Part shown: positions 1-9,833 of the stretch, in pieces
Layout: each line of letters starts with the position of its first letter
Position numbering within the stretch: the first letter of the stretch is position 1
Source: Eretmocerus hayati
Taxonomy: Eukaryota; Arthropoda; Insecta; Hymenoptera; Aphelinidae
Length of the DNA stretch: 64,000 bases
NCBI GenBank assembly: GCA_029851415.1
Contig: CM056743.1
Span: 65,688,186-65,752,185, forward strand
Reading direction: 5' to 3'
Translations under genes and position numbers: made by a program
The notes under the pieces: generated by a model
The model's database searches: none
What the model saw: the letters and a program-made list of their open reading frames with translations, nothing else
Told to the model about the DNA's origin: nothing

Positions 1-2
1 TC

Positions 3-1517
3 GCGAAGGCTCTTCCGGCTATTGGTGATCTTATTGTACATATTTTTAACTCCTCTTTTGCTCATAGTGCATTTCCTGAGGCTTGGAAGCAGGCACAGCT
101 AATTGCATTAAAAAAGACCACCGCTCCATCAACGGTCTCGGACTTCCGTCCTATAGCGCTGCTTTGCTTCCTTGCCAAAGTTTTGGAAAAAATCGCACAC
201 GACCAAATCACGGAGTTTTTGAAGTCTGAGAAATTATTAGATCGCTTCCAGACTGGTTTCAGACAACATCATAGCACCCAGACAGCTTTACTAAAGTTGA
301 CCGATGACATCCGAGTAGGTATTGACAAGAAAAAGATCACCTTGCTCCTGCTTTTTGACTTCAGTAAAGCCTTTGACACAATATCACCATCAAAGCTGTT
401 GAGCAAACTTCGAAATCTAGGCTTTTCGAGATCGGCACTCCTGTGGATAAAATCATACTTACAAGGCCGCACCCAAAAAGTTACTTCAAAATCTGGTAGT
501 TCTGATTGGCTCAAAACCAATCTGGGTGTTCCACAGGGTTCCGTTCTTGGGCCTTTACTCTTCAGTTTATATGTCAATGATTTACCTGGTTTGCTTGACG
601 GGAAGTCAGTACATCATCTCTTTTATGCGGATGACCTACAAATTTATCTCCAAGTCGAGAAATCTAAGATCAGAGAGGGCATTGCTCAGCTGGGAGAAAT
701 AGGACGACTCGTTGCTGAGTGGGCCAGAAGTTCCGGCCTGTGTCTCAACGCTGGCAAGAGCAAGGCAATCTACTTCAGTTCTGAGAGGAATATCAAAGAT
801 CTGAAGAGAATGGACTTGTCAGGGGTTGAGATACAGGAAGGAAAGTTCATCCCGTTCAGTGATACGGTCGTGAGCCTTGGTGTTACACTTGACAGTGAAC
901 TGACGTGGAAACCGCACATCGACCAAGTAACTAAGAAAGTCAACAGAGCCCTCTATGGATTGCGGTTTTTTAGGGCATGTATCACCAGACCTCTCCGAGT
1001 TCGCCTAGTTGAGTCCCTGGTTCAACCGCATATAGACTATTGCACGGTCGTGTACCTCGACGCCACGGACGAACAGCGGCAACGGATACAACGACTAAGC
1101 AATTCATGTGTGAGGTACATTTTTGATCTTAGGAGAGACGAGCACATCACCCCGTTTAGGGAGCGTTTGGGTTGGTTACGTACTGATTCGCGGAGAATGT
1201 ACTTCGCAGCTCTGTTAATGCACAAGATCATGCATTTAGGAGAGCCTGGCTACCTAGCTGCGATGTTCACCAGGTACCAATCTGAACGCCCCGCACGCGG
1301 TGATGCAGAAGAGCGGGTACTCAAAGTTCCCAATATGAGACTTGAATATGGAAGAAGATCTTTCCAGGTTCAATGTGCTCATTTGTGGAACTTTCTCCCT
1401 CCGGGCTTTCGGCAGCTGGGGAAAATATCATTATTTAAAGAGGCTATGAAGGATTTTTTGCTCACACAGTCTCCCCAGAGGATTGATGTGGAGAAGAAGC
1501 ATTACTTCAATCTCTAA
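3..1517 (+). CDS. LINE-1a ORF2, reverse transcriptase part (5' end outside window)
   Basis: The frame is open from base 3 to the TAA at 1515-1517 (504 codons) and lacks its N-terminus because the window starts inside it. It encodes the RT of a CR1/Jockey-type non-LTR retrotransposon. Visible motifs are FDFSKAFDTIS (catalytic block A), GVPQGSVLGPLLFSLY (block B), FYADDLQIYL (block C, YADD) and a thumb region with LVESLVQPHIDYC. No RNase H domain follows, and the ORF ends about 140 codons after the thumb, as in CR1-like elements. An internal ATG at 183 exists, but RT homology continues upstream of it in frame. It is about 85-90 percent identical by eye to the LINE-1b copy at 10.6-12.7 kb but has none of that copy's lesions. 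RT function is certain; the exact clade is inferred. Confidence 0.93.
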   Translation, partial: AKALPAIGDLIVHIFNSSFAHSAFPEAWKQAQLIALKKTTAPSTVSDFRPIALLCFLAKVLEKIAHDQITEFLKSEKLLDRFQTGFRQHHSTQTALLKLTDDIRVGIDKKKITLLLLFDFSKAFDTISPSKLLSKLRNLGFSRSALLWIKSYLQGRTQKVTSKSGSSDWLKTNLGVPQGSVLGPLLFSLYVNDLPGLLDGKSVHHLFYADDLQIYLQVEKSKIREGIAQLGEIGRLVAEWARSSGLCLNAGKSKAIYFSSERNIKDLKRMDLSGVEIQEGKFIPFSDTVVSLGVTLDSELTWKPHIDQVTKKVNRALYGLRFFRACITRPLRVRLVESLVQPHIDYCTVVYLDATDEQRQRIQRLSNSCVRYIFDLRRDEHITPFRERLGWLRTDSRRMYFAALLMHKIMHLGEPGYLAAMFTRYQSERPARGDAEERVLKVPNMRLEYGRRSFQVQCAHLWNFLPPGFRQLGKISLFKEAMKDFLLTQSPQRIDVEKKHYFNL

Positions 1518-1877
1518 ACTTTGAAAGGCTTGGGCTGACTTGTTGCTTGATTCGTTCATCTAGAATAAAATTATAAGTATACGTGTGACCCTTCGTCAAT
1601 TGACTGAACTTTTCTGTAATATGACTGTGAGCCCTGCCATTTCTTTTTATATTTTTATATTCTTATATTATTCTATGAAGTTTGTGAATCTCCTGAGTGC
1701 TACCTGACTAGTCACAAATTGTGATATACTTAAGATTTGTCCTTGACCAAATGACTTCATTATTTTTATTAATGTGCACTATTGATCTGTGATATATATT
1801 ACCATATGTAACTGATTATTTTTCTTTTTTGTCTTCGGACGAATAAACGGGCATCAATCAATCAATCAATCTCTCTT
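1518..1877 (+). repeat. LINE-1a 3' UTR and microsatellite tail
   Basis: This AT-rich 3' UTR matches the 3' UTRs at 12.85-13.23 and 13.34-13.65 kb. Shared blocks include GACTAGTCAC, a 'tgaccaaa...ac' stretch and the terminal 'gaataaa'. AATAAA at 1842-1847 is followed by (ATCA)n from about 1852 and a short CTCTCT. CR1-group LINEs end in short tandem repeats rather than poly(A), which fits. Confidence 0.85.
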
Positions 1878-2361
1878 TTAACTCTATAAGTAAACACACC
1901 TGTTTGCCCTTGCTCTGCTTTGTATAACAAGTTTACTCATTATTTTGAATTTCTCAAGAAACGTAATTTCCAGACAAATCGGCTGCTCATTGGCTCTTGC
2001 ATATAACGAGCATCACCAGCTAGGCTCGTTTTTTGATCCAGGAAGTCGTATTTGTCTGGTAGAGCGGAGAGGTTAGAAATATCACGAGGCGAAGATATTC
2101 TTTGAGAGCTCGACGTCGCTTGTTAATCAGCGCCATCAACAGCCTTATTCCCGAAACGTTAGGAAAGTACCTGGCAACAGCTGCTCTCTGCATTACCATC
2201 TGGGGCTGATTCAGTGTGTTACAGTGGCCCAGCTGATTGACTTGATATGTGCGCGTGTTGACAGTGTATAGCAGAACACTCCACCGAGTGGTGTAGTGAA
2301 TCCACCGTTGACTTTGTAGTTGCATATTATTCATATAATTATCATTGAGAGCAACGCAACC

Positions 2362-3070
2362 ATGTCAGATCTACCGCAAGGCTGGGAGAATTTCAGTTCT
2401 TCTCAACAAATCGGAGCTCTATTTGCACAAATCAAATCAAGTTCCTCGAGGACTGAATGTGTTCTGACTAATCTTATTGAAAAAATAAAGTCTCTGTTCG
2501 TGACAGTCAAAATGCAATCTGAAAGATTGGAAAAGCTCGAATCAGAAAATCAGTCGCTTCGTCATGAGTTAAGTCATCTGAAAGAATCGCGTGTCAATAG
2601 TTCTACGAACTCTGAGGTAAAGGGGACCGGGATACCTACAAGTTGTGGAAATTCTCTCGATCTGCTTTCCGAAGCTATCTTTGAAAAACTCGGAGTTGCA
2701 TCTCTGAAAAATGATGTCACAAAAAACCTGCTCCAGAATCATCTTTTAAAGAAACTCGCAATAATACATTCTCTCATGTAATGAAGTTCAAATCCACGTG
2801 TATTCGAGATCACGTGCTCAAATTGAAGCGCCGCTTCGGTGAATTGAAACTAAACGATGTCATACCGGGTATGACATCAAATCTAGGTTAAGCATGTACG
2901 AGATGCTACCTCAGTATACTCATGAGTTGTGGTTGAAAGTGAAAGAGCGTGCTGAGCAACGTGGTCATAAATATGTATGGATTCGGCAGAGCAATTTGTT
3001 TGTGAAGACAGACGAAAAATCCAGAGAAATCGCAATCGAGACAGATTTGGACATTACAAAAATATTATGA
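2362..3070 (+). pseudogene. LINE ORF1-like protein: coiled coil plus FP25-like C-terminal domain, broken
   Basis: The ATG at 2362 (MSDLPQGWENF) opens a 139-residue frame to TAA at 2779-2781. Residues about 55-78 (MQSERLEKLESENQSLRHEL) have the heptad pattern of a coiled coil. Coding continues past lesions: a second frame from 2785 has CIRDHVLKLKRRFGELKLND, and a third, 2892-3070, has MYEMLPQYTHELW and HKYVWIRQSNLFVKTDE before a TGA. The last part resembles the baculovirus FP25-like domain found in ORF1 proteins of many insect LINEs ('...KYVWxxxGxIxVRK'). Such ORF1 proteins bind nucleic acid. At least two frame changes make it a pseudogene as read. An intron instead of the first lesion cannot be excluded. 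Confidence 0.7.
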
Positions 3071-3720
3071 TTCCATAACTTGAGCATGTATCTATATTGA
3101 GGTCTATGGATGTCACGGATTTCAAAGATTAGTCATCAACATCGCGAGAAAAAACTGTTTTCTCTATTAAGTTGGTTCCAGTATGCTTCATTGTTTTGCT
3201 TCACTCTGATATCATGAAATCGCTCTGAATTGATTGCTCAAGAACTTTATGTGATGCTAAATCAAAGCATCATGAATTTGCTTCGTTCCTAAATTACCAG
3301 TTGCTTCTCTCTGCTTTTAATGTTTAAACAATTTGAGTTCATATTTGGCATGAAATTATGTATTTCAGAATGTGTATAGAATATGCAGTTTGCCATACGG
3401 TCCTTGTGACCATGACATAATAAACCTACAGTACCCTGCATAAATAATGGAACACGGATACCTTCACTAAAACAGTAATAACTCCGACGCGTTTAGGTCT
3501 ACAACAGTTTTGAAAAAAGCATTTGAAAGATGAGAAAAAAACCTATCGAATGGTGTCCTTGACAAATTCTTTGAATCGAAATTTCACACCTATAATCCAC
3601 ACTCAAAATTGAAAAAATTTCCATTTCAATCACTCACCCTTCATTTTTATGCAAAGTACGTTAGCGTAAGAATTCTTACGGCATCTTGTAGCTCTTTTCG
3701 AGACCTTCAAAATCCATTTT

Positions 3721-6700
3721 GCTTTCTCGAAGAGAAAGTATGTATCAGTGCGGAAATTTCTGCTAAAAATTTTCCCGAATTTCCCATTTTTGACCCCTGA
3801 ATTGAAACAATAGCCAAATAAAAGTTAGTCCATCTTATTCTCCTTGCCGAGATCTATAAAATGGTACCCCTATACTTTCCCCATCTCGAATACAACGCTC
3901 TCTGTGGAATATTTTCAAACACACATTGCTTATGTCTGTATGTATGTGTGTCTGTATGTTGTCTTCCCTTCTCACGCGATATCTCCTGAACCCCTCACGG
4001 TGTCCTTGAACCAACTTTAAATGAGTCGGGAGACCACCTCGCCAAATATTTTCTTAAATGGTTGTTCAGGGCTCAAATAACATCTTCCAACTGTTTTTGA
4101 AATCGCCTACGTTAGAATTTTCAAATAAAACAACTTTCATGATTTATTCTGGAAAAATTGTCAAAAAACGACTTTGACGCGCTTTGGCGATGATAAACGC
4201 TTAGTTATATGCTTCAAATTTCACAAAAATTTCGTCACAAAGTGCAGATGGTTCATGACACTCTATCCCAAACGATTCGCAATGTAATACGTAGAGGAAG
4301 GGATAGGCTCCGTGAGCTGTGAATAATGCTTGAGTAGAGAGTCAGATATGGCGAATATAGAAAGGTCCACCTATCTTTATTGGGAAATTTGTCGTCTGCT
4401 CACGGCTCTGTCTTCTTCTTACTCACATTGGTCCTAATAATATGTACACAATGCCTTGGACTCTCGGCAAGGTCCTCATCGCGCAACAAAAGCTCTCACT
4501 CCGGTTCTGGAGAGCTTGCAGGTTCGTCATACCTGCACCACATCTCGCATTTGAGTGGAGGGGGTAGCTCTATCGTAGTTCTAAGATGTGCTTGCTTTCG
4601 TGAATAGAACCGACTCAAATTTTGGGTACTGTAAAAGGAGGCGGGAGTGCAGAAGCTGAAAAGAGACATGGAAGACTGCTCCAAAAATGTTCAGCGATTG
4701 ACGGTCAGATTGATAGATTGCCCTATCTGACTTACCTATGTCTGACATATAGATGAAGGTTCTTTATCATCTTGCACGTCAATGGCTCAACATTTTTGGA
4801 GCGGTCTTCCATGTCTCTTTTCATCTTCTGCACTCCCACCTCCTTTCTCATGCACAATACCCAAAATTTGAGTCGATTCTCTTCATGAGAGCGAGCACAT
4901 GGCATCTTACAACTACGATAGAGCTACCCCCTCCACTCAAATGCGAGATGTGGAGCAGGTATGACGAACCTGCAAGCTGTCCAGAACCGGAGTGAGAGCT
5001 TTTGTTGCGCGATGAGGACCTTGCCGAGAGTCCAAGGCATTGTGTACATATTATTAGGACCAATGTGAGTAAGAAGAAGACAGAGCCGTGAGCAGACGAC
5101 AAATTTCCCCAATAAAGATAGGTGGACCTTTCTATATTCGCCATATCTGACTCTCTACCCAAGCATTAGTCACAGCTCACGGAGCCTATCCCTTCCTCTA
5201 CGTATTACATTGCGAATAGTTTGGGATAGAGTGTCATGAACCATCTGCACTTTGTGACGAAATTTTTGTGAAATTTGAAGCATATAACTAAGCGTTTATC
5301 ATCGCCAAAGCGCGTCAAAGTCGTTTTTTGACAATTTTTCCAGAATAAATCATAAAAGTTGTTTTATTTGAAAATTCTAACGTAGGCGATTTTAAAAACA
5401 GTTGGAAGATGTTATTTGAGCCCTGAACAACCATTTAAGAAAATATTTGGCGAGGTGGTCTTCCGACTCATTTAAAGTTGGTTCAAGGACACCGTGCCCC
5501 TGGATCAATCTTCTTCAAACTTTGAGGGTTTGTTCTAAATTGATCAGCGATGAGCCCAGTCTCTTGACAGCTCTATACTCTCAATACTCCCTCTCCCACG
5601 TTCAACTGATTGCCTAAATTTCAACACCATTTTCAGATCCTGTTGGTCCAAATGTTCTAACACCTCCGATTCTTAATATAAACGGTCACTCATTGTTGTC
5701 CAAGGATTCCTCGATCGTTCTAAATAGATTGGTTAATACGGAACTTTGATAAAAATTTTCATTTTTTCAAATTGAATTTTTTTATTTCTCGTTCTATGTC
5801 ACTCGAAATTTGGCCAACGCCTGTATGGATCTCTCTGAAAATTTGACACATTATATAGCTTCCTTGGGCGGTGGGCGCAGTCATTTTTGACGATTATCCG
5901 CCGATCCATATTGATACAAATAGTCGTTTTTATATGAATTTCACTTTTCGGCTTCAAATTTTTTCATGAAAAATGTTTGAACTTCCCTTTTTTGACCCCC
6001 CAGCTCAATCCCTACCAAAACGAACATTGATTTACTCTATTCTACTTGCGGAGATCTATCAAATGGTACCCCTATACATCCATTTCCGATGACATAGCAC
6101 AGTCAGTGAATTATGTAAAAGTAAATCATGTGTGTGCCCATATGTATTTGTGTATGCATGTTGTTTTCTCATTGTCATCGTATCTCTCCCAAACCCTCCA
6201 ACCAATGTCCATAAAAATTTCAGGATTTGTTCTCAATGTATCAGTGATTTCCCATTTCAATGTCAGCTCCTTACTCCTTATAATCCGTATATCAAGAAAA
6301 ATTGATTAGAATAGATTAAGAATCATTATTGAAACATATTTGTCCAAACGCTCCAGCATCCATTCATCAACATATAAACCTTTCTGTGATCGACTTGAAA
6401 TATCTCTTTTCATTCTATAGATTAGTTAATACGAAATTCCGATCATAGTTTACTTTTTCAAAAAAAGCAATTTTTTAAATTCTAGTTTCATGATACTTGT
6501 AATCTTACAAAGGCCATTCGTGGATCTTTTGGGAATTCTGAGTCGTGATTCAACTTCCTCGTTCCATGGGCCCTATTACTTTCAAGAATCAGTTTTAGAT
6601 CTATATTTACCACAGAAATATTTCTCACTTCAATTTGGAATTTTCTCTGACTACAAAATTAATGCGTAGTCATTTATTGGAAATAATAGAATCTGAACTG

Positions 6701-6919
6701 ATGAGTGAATTCCCATGCGTAATTGATATGAATATGAGGTTTATGATTGTTATCACAAAGGTGAAAATATTATATCCGATAATAAAAGTTAATGACAAAA
6801 ATTTGGATTCGGATTCGAATAAATATCAAATATTAATTGATACAAGTTTTCATGGTTTTAAATGATTGAACGGTTAACAGGAAACGAGAAAGCATTCTGC
6901 AAATGTCTTTCTGCAGCGT
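3721..6919. mobile_element. Repeat family X, copy 1 (inserted in the mariner-type arm)
   Basis: This segment interrupts the left arm of the mariner-type palindrome and is flanked by ATTTT (3716-3720, 6920-6924), a likely 5-bp duplication. It is built of diverged ~0.7-kb subunits, each with 'gagatctat.aaatggtacccctatac' (3848, 6051), then a TATGT-rich stretch, then 'tctcctgaaccc'. A second copy lies at 45.83-47.7 kb with the same landmarks at 45.98 and 46.75 kb. The 3' ends match ('gagaaagcatt.tgcaa.tgtcttt', 6888 and 47678). No TIRs, LTRs or ORFs are recognised. Class unknown; a Helitron or a composite satellite is possible. Confidence 0.55.
3996..5496. mobile_element. 1.5-kb palindromic DNA transposon with CACGGTG ends
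   Basis: The arms 3996-4705 and 4786-5496 are inverted complements at high identity over about 700 bp, with an ~80-bp centre. The ends read CACGGTGTCCTTGAACCAAC and its complement, flanked by CCCCT on both sides (3991-3995, 5497-5501). The homologous uninterrupted sequence in family X copy 2 has a single CCCCT at 46119-46123. ORFs inside (for example 4380-4607 and 4848-5162) are mirror images produced by the palindrome, not genes. Ends of the form CACxxTG with a 5-bp GC-rich duplication recall Transib elements; that assignment is tentative. Confidence 0.8.
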
Positions 6920-7585
6920 ATTTTACTCATCCCTCTACGGTTTTTCAAGCCCGAGCTATGAGCGTTGAGAGAGAAGGAGTTGAGTCCCGTTCAGGGTACT
7001 GGTGATGTGAAGGCGGGCACTCCGCGTTTTTCGCGATGCTACATTATTCACGGGAAATATCTGTCGGGAAACTCGTTACACACAATTCTACAGTAAAATC
7101 TTCTGAATTTTTCAAACTTTGAGCTCAAGTCATGATAGGACGAGCTCTTCAAGTTCTACGCTTACGATAACGTAGCATCGCGAAAAACGCGGAGTGCCCG
7201 CCTTCACATCACCAGTACCCTGAACGGGTCTCAACTTCTTCTCTTTCAACGCTCATAACTCGAGCTTGAAAAACCGTAGAGGAATGATTAAAAAATGGAT
7301 TTTGAAGGTCTTGAAAAGAGCTACAAGATACCGTAAGAATTTTTACGCTAACGTGCTTTGCATAGAAATGAAGGGTGAGTGATTGAAATGAAAATTTTTT
7401 CAATTTTGAGTGTGAATTATAGGTGTGGAGTTTCATTCAAAGAATTCGTCAAGGACACCATTTGATAGGTTTTTTTTCTCATCTTTCAAATGCTTTTTTC
7501 AAAACTGTTGTAGACCTAAACGCGTCGGAGTTATTGCTGTTTTAGTGAAGGTATCCGTGTTCCATTATTTATGCAGGGTACTGTA

Positions 7586-7598
7586 TTAATCAATCAAT

Positions 7599-7660
<62 letters not shown>
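7586..7660. repeat. (ATCA)n then (TC)n microsatellite, tail of the FP unit
   Basis: About four ATCA units are followed by about 29 TC dinucleotides, running straight to the 5' end of LINE-1b at 7661. Confidence 0.9.
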
Positions 7661-7662
<2 letters not shown>

Positions 7663-7956
7663 CGGTAAGTGTTTCCACACGCATCTAACATCGCTCCGTG
7701 CTTGAACATCTCTTTAACCATCAAAACGTCGTCCCGAGTGGCACTTTCTTGCAGATTGGACTTCCTCCTGCAGGCTCATACCACTGGAGCATCACTGCAT
7801 GGCTCCTGCTCGAGCCTGGGAAGAATAATTCCAATTCTGCAACCCCAACAACAACATCGAGTTGGCAGTGCCTGGCGCCGGAAGTGAGCTTTGAGCGCAT
7901 GCTCGGAGGTCGTCTGCTACGCTGGCCTGCTTCGCTGTCTTGCTGTCTGCTGCACG

Positions 7957-9830
7957 ATGAGCGACAACACCTGCTGCGTCTGCAACAACACCTTACGCGC
8001 GGGCAGCAGAGAATGCGGCATTTGCAAAAGATCAGCACATGTCAAGTGCTCGAAATCATCTCAAGGAGCAGTGACATGCGAAAAATGTCTGCAGGTGAGC
8101 AAAATTCCAGCCACGCAATTATCATCAAGTGCATCGAAGCAGACGACTTCGACTTCTCGCCTCAGCACGCAAACACTCAGAGAGAGAAAGAAGGAGAATA
8201 CTAGCTCGCATAGACGTGTGAGTAATCAGCCCATCTCACACACACGGCTCAGCTCGCATGCTGCATCAGCACTATCTCCCCCCGCTCCGCATACCAAAGC
8301 CGCGGGCCGCAGCGCAAAGCCCCCTACCACCAATGCCTCTCTATTCAACTCCGGGAGTCTACAGCTTGCGCTAGCGGGGGGTACTCTATCGCCTGCTGCT
8401 TCGTCTCCATCATGTGGTGCCACCTCCCGCCAGTCCACCGGTATAGAGCCCGCGAATATTCAAAAGCGGCAAACAGATGCGCGGCCCACCACTACCACCC
8501 AGTCGCTGCTCACTACACCTCCTCTTGGCCACGCTGTCGGGCCGATGGAGTGCAACAGCCCCATCTCAGAAACTACACCACCTCTTGGCCACGTTGTAGG
8601 GTCGACGGAGAGCAACAGCCTCAACGTCTCGGAACGACCTGCAACATCACCAACTTCGACGGCGACGAATTCTCCTGACACCAAATGGGTACTCATAGCG
8701 CAGACTACTCTCGACCTCTTTTATGATCAATATGCGCTACTCCAGACCGAGCTTGACGAAATAAAATCTTTCGTGAAGCGAAAAAATGTTGCCGTTCCCT
8801 CTCCACCTCTCACGGCAGCAGTGAACGAGGTGGATGATCACCTTTTGGCACGTGTATCCTCTCTCGAGAGACTCATAGAGAAGCAAAGCTCCCAGCTGGA
8901 GGAGCTCCGCTTGGATCGGCAGCTTCTTATGGAGCAGAATTCTACCATGAAAAACCAGTTTTCGACTCTGACTGAGCTATTAACAGGTCGTGAGAGTAGT
9001 CAGCGAGATAGCGAATGTAGAAGAATTGAGAATAAAAATGTCGAATCGACACATCAATCTTCGATTCCTATTATTCCACCTAGGATGGACAAGTTCCCTC
9101 ATTCACACGCTGGGGAGCAAGGACGGTGACACGGCAGTGACGGTCTTGAGCGCTGTAAACTAATTATTGATGGTATTTTAAAAGAAAATTCTGAGGCCTC
9201 GCCGGTACAGCTATCTGATATTGCCTACGCAGTGCTCAAGTCCGTACTCCCCTCACTGGAGAGGGCAGACATTGCTGATGTCCAAGTCCTGCAAACTAGG
9301 CGTGCGTCTGGGGAGAAGCCTCCAACAGGTATTTGCGACTCGGTTCCATCTCCCTGAGCCCCAGCTGCCATCCCGCGCACTCTACCATCGTGCATAGTCC
9401 AACTCCCCAGTAGTCGACTAGTCGGGAAAGTGATTCGGGCTAAACGTTCAATCACCGATAATTATTTGACGGCTCACAATATCCAGCCTGACTTACTCGA
9501 CCCAGATGCGAAAGCTCATGTGCCGGACCGTAAAATCTTCATAAATGAGATGCTCCCCCGTGAGAAATACAAAGAATACATACGCTTGAGGTCTATTGCA
9601 CGCGGTTTGGGTTAAAATACGTCTGGCACAGTGGCGGACGTTGCTGGGTTGGACGGATAAATGGTGAGCGAGCGCATACGTTCGCATCTCTCGCTGATCT
9701 GCAGGTCATTCAAACGGCCTGTCGAAGTGCTCCAGAATGTGCTCGTGCGTCCTCTAATAACACCCAGAGCTGCACTGCCGTTCCGGAGCAGAGTAGAGTT
9801 TCGGCGGCAGAATCAGCGAAGACTCCTTGA
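7957..9830 (+). pseudogene. LINE-1b ORF1: PHD-like zinc finger, Ser/Thr/Pro linker, coiled coil, FP-like C-terminus
   Basis: The ATG at 7957 (MSDNTCCVCNNTL) is preferred over 7891 because the Cys/His-rich finger starts at once: CCVC, CGIC, H, C and CEKC spacing in residues 5-47, a PHD-like fold seen in CR1-group ORF1. A Ser/Thr/Pro-rich linker follows (to about residue 250), then heptads around 'LARVSSLERLIEKQSSQLEEL'. In-frame TGA codons at 9127-9129 and about 9355 interrupt the frame. The C-terminal part (KIFINEMLPREKYKEY, about 9526-9573) is FP25-like and crosses one frameshift near 9612 into 'LKYVWHSGGRC', ending at TGA 9828-9830. The product would be a nucleic-acid chaperone. It is non-functional as read. 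Confidence 0.82.
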
Positions 9831-9833
9831 CTA

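Larger units (their letters stand above)
3429..7583. mobile_element. Palindromic Tc1/mariner-type element with long TIRs, carrying nested insertions
   Basis: The left end CAGTACCCTGCATAAATA (from 3429) is the inverted complement of the right end (to 7583). TA dinucleotides flank both sides (3427-3428, 7584-7585). The arms match over about 290 bp (3429-3720 vs 7290-7583). The palindrome then continues as 6925-7065 vs 7155-7289, containing 'cgcgatgctac' and 'gtagcatcgcg'. Removing the insertion at 3721-6919 leaves a ~0.95-kb near-perfect foldback with no transposase. CAGT termini and TA duplication are typical of the Tc1/mariner superfamily, so this looks like a non-autonomous member. Confidence 0.8.
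1880..7585 (+). mobile_element. ORF1-only LINE-like unit, interrupted by a mariner-type nest
   Basis: The unit starts right after the LINE-1a tail, though its exact 5' end is not defined. It contains an FP-domain ORF (2362-3070) and a 3' UTR ending in AATAAA near 3420, and it resumes at 7586 with (ATCA)n(TC)n. The interruption at 3429-7583 is flanked by TA on both sides, so removing it joins 'aataaacc-TA' directly to 'ttaatcaatc'. The restored unit is about 1.6 kb and has no endonuclease or RT. It may be an ORF1-only (half-LINE) retroposon using the LINE-1 type tail, or an internally deleted LINE. Confidence 0.6.

Noticed and set aside
4380..5162. Paired ORFs on both strands (75, 104, 62 codons)
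   Set aside because: They are mirror images produced by the 1.5-kb palindrome and match no protein family.
7698..8204. 168-codon ORF overlapping the start of LINE-1b ORF1
   Set aside because: Out of frame with the zinc-finger ORF and without homology; a shadow of the GC-rich 5' region.
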